Source of the DNA: Bacillota bacterium
GTDB lineage: Bacteria; Bacillota; Clostridia; Oscillospirales; Acutalibacteraceae
Assembly: GCA_009786275.1 (NCBI GenBank)
Contig: WQTL01000433.1
Location: 1 to 8,281, forward strand
Direction: 5' to 3'
Length of the DNA: 8,281 bases
Position numbers and translations under genes: made by a program. The notes under the pieces were generated by a model. That model was not told the DNA's origin. It did no database searches and was given only the letters and a program-made list of their open reading frames with translations. How positions within the stretch are numbered: position 1 is the stretch's first letter; each line of letters starts with the position of its first letter. Shown in pieces: positions 6,842-8,281 of this stretch.

Positions 6842-6867
6842 CAATTCTTAATGCTTAATGCTTAATT
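6842..6867. repeat. Heptanucleotide repeat in the tsaD leader
   Basis: CAATTCT, two TAATGCT units and TAATT lie 10 nt upstream of the tsaD ATG. The block shares AATGCTTAATT with the repeat inside tsaD (6131-6162) in the same orientation. It is AT-rich amid GC-rich DNA and fills the place where an SD would be expected. Confidence 0.85.
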
Positions 6868-6888
6868 ATTTGTGCTCGCCGAGCGGGA

Positions 6889-7752
6889 CTAGGTGACTTC
6901 CAGTGTCATCAGGATGGCGTCTTCCCTGGGGCTCTCATAAAAGTTTTTTCGCCTGCCCACGCGCTTGTAATTGCGGGATTCGTAGAGCGCCAGGGCGGGG
7001 GCGTTGCTTTCGCGGCACTCCAGGTGGATTTTTTCGCAGCCGCGCAGGATGGCGCAGGTTTCGGCACGGGCGAGCAGGGCGCTGGCGACGCCTTTTCGCC
7101 GGTGCTGCGGGAATACGGCAAGGTCGTCCGCGAAGGCCTCGCCCGCGATTTCGTCCACGCCGAGGAAGCCGGCAACTTCATGATTTAGTATGGCGGAATA
7201 CATGTGGTTGTGATCCAGCTCGAGCTTTTCCCGCAGCTTGGCTTCGCTTGCCGGGGGGGAGAAGGCCAGGCGCTCGAGGGCGGCGAGGGCGGGGAGATGG
7301 GCGGCCTCGGCGGGGATTATGCTTGCCGGGCAGAGGATGTCGGGCAATAATGCCGAAAGGGCTTGGTCAATCTGACGGGCGCAGGCGCGGTAGGTCTCCA
7401 GATCGCCGCCGTAGGGGTCGGGGATGCCGCCGGCGAGGACGCGGATTTTCTCATGGGGAACGAAAGAAGCGATGTGCCGGGCATGCGATGCGCTCAGGCA
7501 GACGACGATATCGTTTTGCCCAAGCAATGTGGGGGCGGCCTGCCGGGCGAAATGGGAACTGAGGTCCGCGCCCAGCTCGGCGGCGGCGATGATGGCGTTT
7601 GGCTCGGCGGGAACGCCGGGCCAGGCGGACAGGCCCGCGCCGGCAACGGAGATATCCAACTCCCTGGCCGCGCAGCGCATGGCGAACAGCGCCGCCGCCA
7701 TGGGGCTGCGGCAGGTGTTGCCCGTGCAGAGAAACAGGATGTCCAACGCCAT
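6889..7752 (-). CDS. Fusion: low-molecular-weight protein (arginine) phosphatase + RimI acetyltransferase
   Basis: Single 287-residue reading frame joining two enzymes. Residues 1 to about 138 form an LMW-PTP domain with the P-loop CTGNTCRS (Cys9, Arg15 of CX5R) and the general acid Asp112 in PDPYGG. The Thr at position 13 corresponds to the residue that, in Bacillus YwlE, favours phosphoarginine over phosphotyrosine. Residues about 145-287 form a GNAT domain of RimI type (N-terminal acetylation of ribosomal protein S18 in E. coli). It has LAALERLAF, the acetyl-CoA loop HRRKGVASALL (217-227), LECRESNAPALALYESRNYKRVG (244-266, written here across its key residues) and a C-terminal NFYESPREDAILM. 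No ATG or GTG separates the halves. The start is ATG 7752, with GGAGG (7756-7760) only 3 nt upstream. It lies 56 bp before tsaD, fitting the usual rimI-tsaD pair. The fusion may link t6A-operon acetylation with protein-arginine dephosphorylation, but no joint role is known to me. Confidence 0.9.
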   Translation of the reverse strand: MALDILFLCTGNTCRSPMAAALFAMRCAARELDISVAGAGLSAWPGVPAEPNAIIAAAELGADLSSHFARQAAPTLLGQNDIVVCLSASHARHIASFVPHEKIRVLAGGIPDPYGGDLETYRACARQIDQALSALLPDILCPASIIPAEAAHLPALAALERLAFSPPASEAKLREKLELDHNHMYSAILNHEVAGFLGVDEIAGEAFADDLAVFPQHRRKGVASALLARAETCAILRGCEKIHLECRESNAPALALYESRNYKRVGRRKNFYESPREDAILMTLEVT

Positions 7753-7766
7753 ATACCTCCATTTTT

Positions 7767-7795
7767 AGTATACCACGCATTTGTTGAAAAAGCAA
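7767..7795 (-). promoter_or_regulatory. Extended -10 promoter for the phosphatase-RimI / tsaD transcript
   Basis: On the minus strand, TTGCTT (7790-7795), a 17-bp spacer and TATACT (7767-7772), preceded by TGG so that it forms an extended -10. Transcription would begin near 7760, at the edge of the GGAGG, so the mRNA would have an extremely short leader. This is the only good promoter I see upstream of the fusion gene and tsaD. Confidence 0.75.
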
Positions 7796-7811
7796 GGGAT
7801 TATGTGCTGCA

Positions 7812-7829
7812 CGCGCAGAAAAGTGCGCG
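7812..7829. repeat. Small hairpin in the divergent intergenic region
   Basis: CGCGCA (7812-7817) pairs with TGCGCG (7824-7829) around GAAAAG, between the divergent fusion gene and the orphan plus-strand gene. There is no T-run on either side. It could be a binding site or chance in GC-rich DNA. I see no convincing plus-strand promoter in this 119-bp gap. Confidence 0.3.
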
Positions 7830-7871
7830 GAAACCGCCGCTTTATCGGGGGTGGTGAAGGGGGGATGCGCG

Positions 7872-8192
7872 ATGGCGGGTTCGGACGGCAGGAAAAACGA
7901 GGCGCGGCTGCGGGAGGACGTCATCGACGGCTACCGCAGGCTGGCCTTCGGCTCAAACAGAGATACACTCAAGCTCATGTTCCGCGACGAGCCGCCCGGC
8001 CCGGAGACCCTGGGGCGCATGGACATCTACAATGTCAGCTCCATCAAGCGGGACAAAAGCGGTGCGCTGGAGATCAAGTTCTACGACCGCTGCGACGCCC
8101 TGGAGCACCTGGAGGCCTTTTGCGCGGCCACGGACAGCATGGAGGGCGTCAAGGCCTTTTATGACGCCATCGCGAGGAGCATAGAAGACTAG
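7872..8192 (+). CDS. Orphan protein resembling the C-terminal part of phage terminase small subunits
   Basis: The only plus-strand gene here, 106 residues from ATG 7872, with a GGGGGG stretch (7859-7864) 7 nt upstream. GTG codons at 7851 and 7854 are possible alternative starts. The product is hydrophilic and without membrane segments. The pattern DVIDGYRRLAFGS, then NVSSIKRDKSGALEIKFYDR, then CDALEHLEAF resembles the C-terminal half of Terminase_2-type small subunits (an I..YxRxAF helix, a V..IK...G.xIK strand pair, then a D+..ALE.L helix). The N-terminal DNA-binding half is absent. No large terminase or other phage gene is next to it, so it is either a domesticated or residual prophage gene or an unrelated small protein with a look-alike pattern. 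Function unknown. An apparent IS element begins right after its stop codon. Confidence 0.6.
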   Translation: MAGSDGRKNEARLREDVIDGYRRLAFGSNRDTLKLMFRDEPPGPETLGRMDIYNVSSIKRDKSGALEIKFYDRCDALEHLEAFCAATDSMEGVKAFYDAIARSIED

Positions 8193-8209
8193 TACCCTGT
8201 AAAACCAAA

Positions 8210-8281
8210 TCATTGAACAACTGGATAAAGCCTTTTGAGCTTGATACGAGCATCTTCGGCAGTAAACTGCCAATCGACACC
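8210..8281 (-). CDS. C-terminal end of an IS630-type transposase (partial, cut by the window edge)
   Basis: The minus-strand frame from the window edge reads GVDWQFTAEDARIKLKRLYP, then VVQ and TGA (8210-8212). The string WQFT..DARIKLKRLYP is, from memory, typical of the last residues of IS630-family transposases; this was not searched. The composition here is AT-richer than the neighbouring genes. The insertion-sequence end should lie between 8193 and about 8209. TA at 8193-8194, followed by CCCTGTAAAACC, is a candidate boundary, since IS630 elements target TA. The rest of the element would lie to the right of the window. Confidence 0.5.
   Translation of the reverse strand, partial: GVDWQFTAEDARIKLKRLYPVVQ

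Noticed and set aside
6131..6867. Heptad arrays as a CRISPR array
   Set aside because: Units are 7 bp and directly tandem with no spacers, and no cas genes are present.

Overview
The window looks like chromosomal DNA of a high-GC, low-profile Firmicute, most likely a gut-type Clostridia. The basis is strong GGAGG-type Shine-Dalgarno (SD) sites, sigma-A style promoters, a Firmicutes-type Mini-III RNase, an arginine-phosphatase-type CTGNTCRS loop, and GC-rich palindromic repeats of a kind I associate with gut Clostridia. That last association is from memory and was not searched. Nearly everything is on the minus strand, so transcription runs from right to left.

Right part (7752 to 5640): a promoter at 7767-7795 drives a fused gene made of a low-molecular-weight protein (arginine) phosphatase and a RimI N-acetyltransferase. 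It is followed by tsaD, the t6A tRNA-modification enzyme. The tsaD 3' end runs out of frame into the last third of a broken CAP-domain (SCP/YkwD) gene. On the plus strand at the far right lies a short orphan gene resembling the C-terminal part of a phage terminase small subunit. It is followed at once by the tail of an apparent IS630-type transposase cut by the window edge.

Middle (5406 to 3134): an intact-looking secreted CAP-domain protein whose start position carries ATC instead of ATG, then obg (ribosome-assembly GTPase), then mrnC (Mini-III RNase). They are tightly spaced and probably co-transcribed.

Left part (3137 to 1): a near-consensus promoter (TTGACT, 17 bp, TATAAT) overlapping the mrnC stop codon drives potA, potB and potC, a spermidine/putrescine ABC importer. 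The substrate-binding protein potD would be expected just beyond the left edge.

The most striking feature is repeat invasion. At least three small repeat types sit at sensitive places. (1) A roughly 130-180 bp multi-hairpin element occurs between potA and potB and again upstream of the CAP gene, with compensatory base changes between the copies. (2) A heptanucleotide repeat occurs both inside the tsaD coding sequence and at its translation start. (3) A 28-nt palindrome lies between the SD and the probable original ATG of mrnC. Several genes also have unusual starts: TTG for potA and potC, ATC for the CAP gene, and no clear SD for tsaD. I did not find a previously unknown multi-gene system. 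The notable items are the structured repeat, the phosphatase-RimI fusion, the ATC start and the tsaD/CAP junction.
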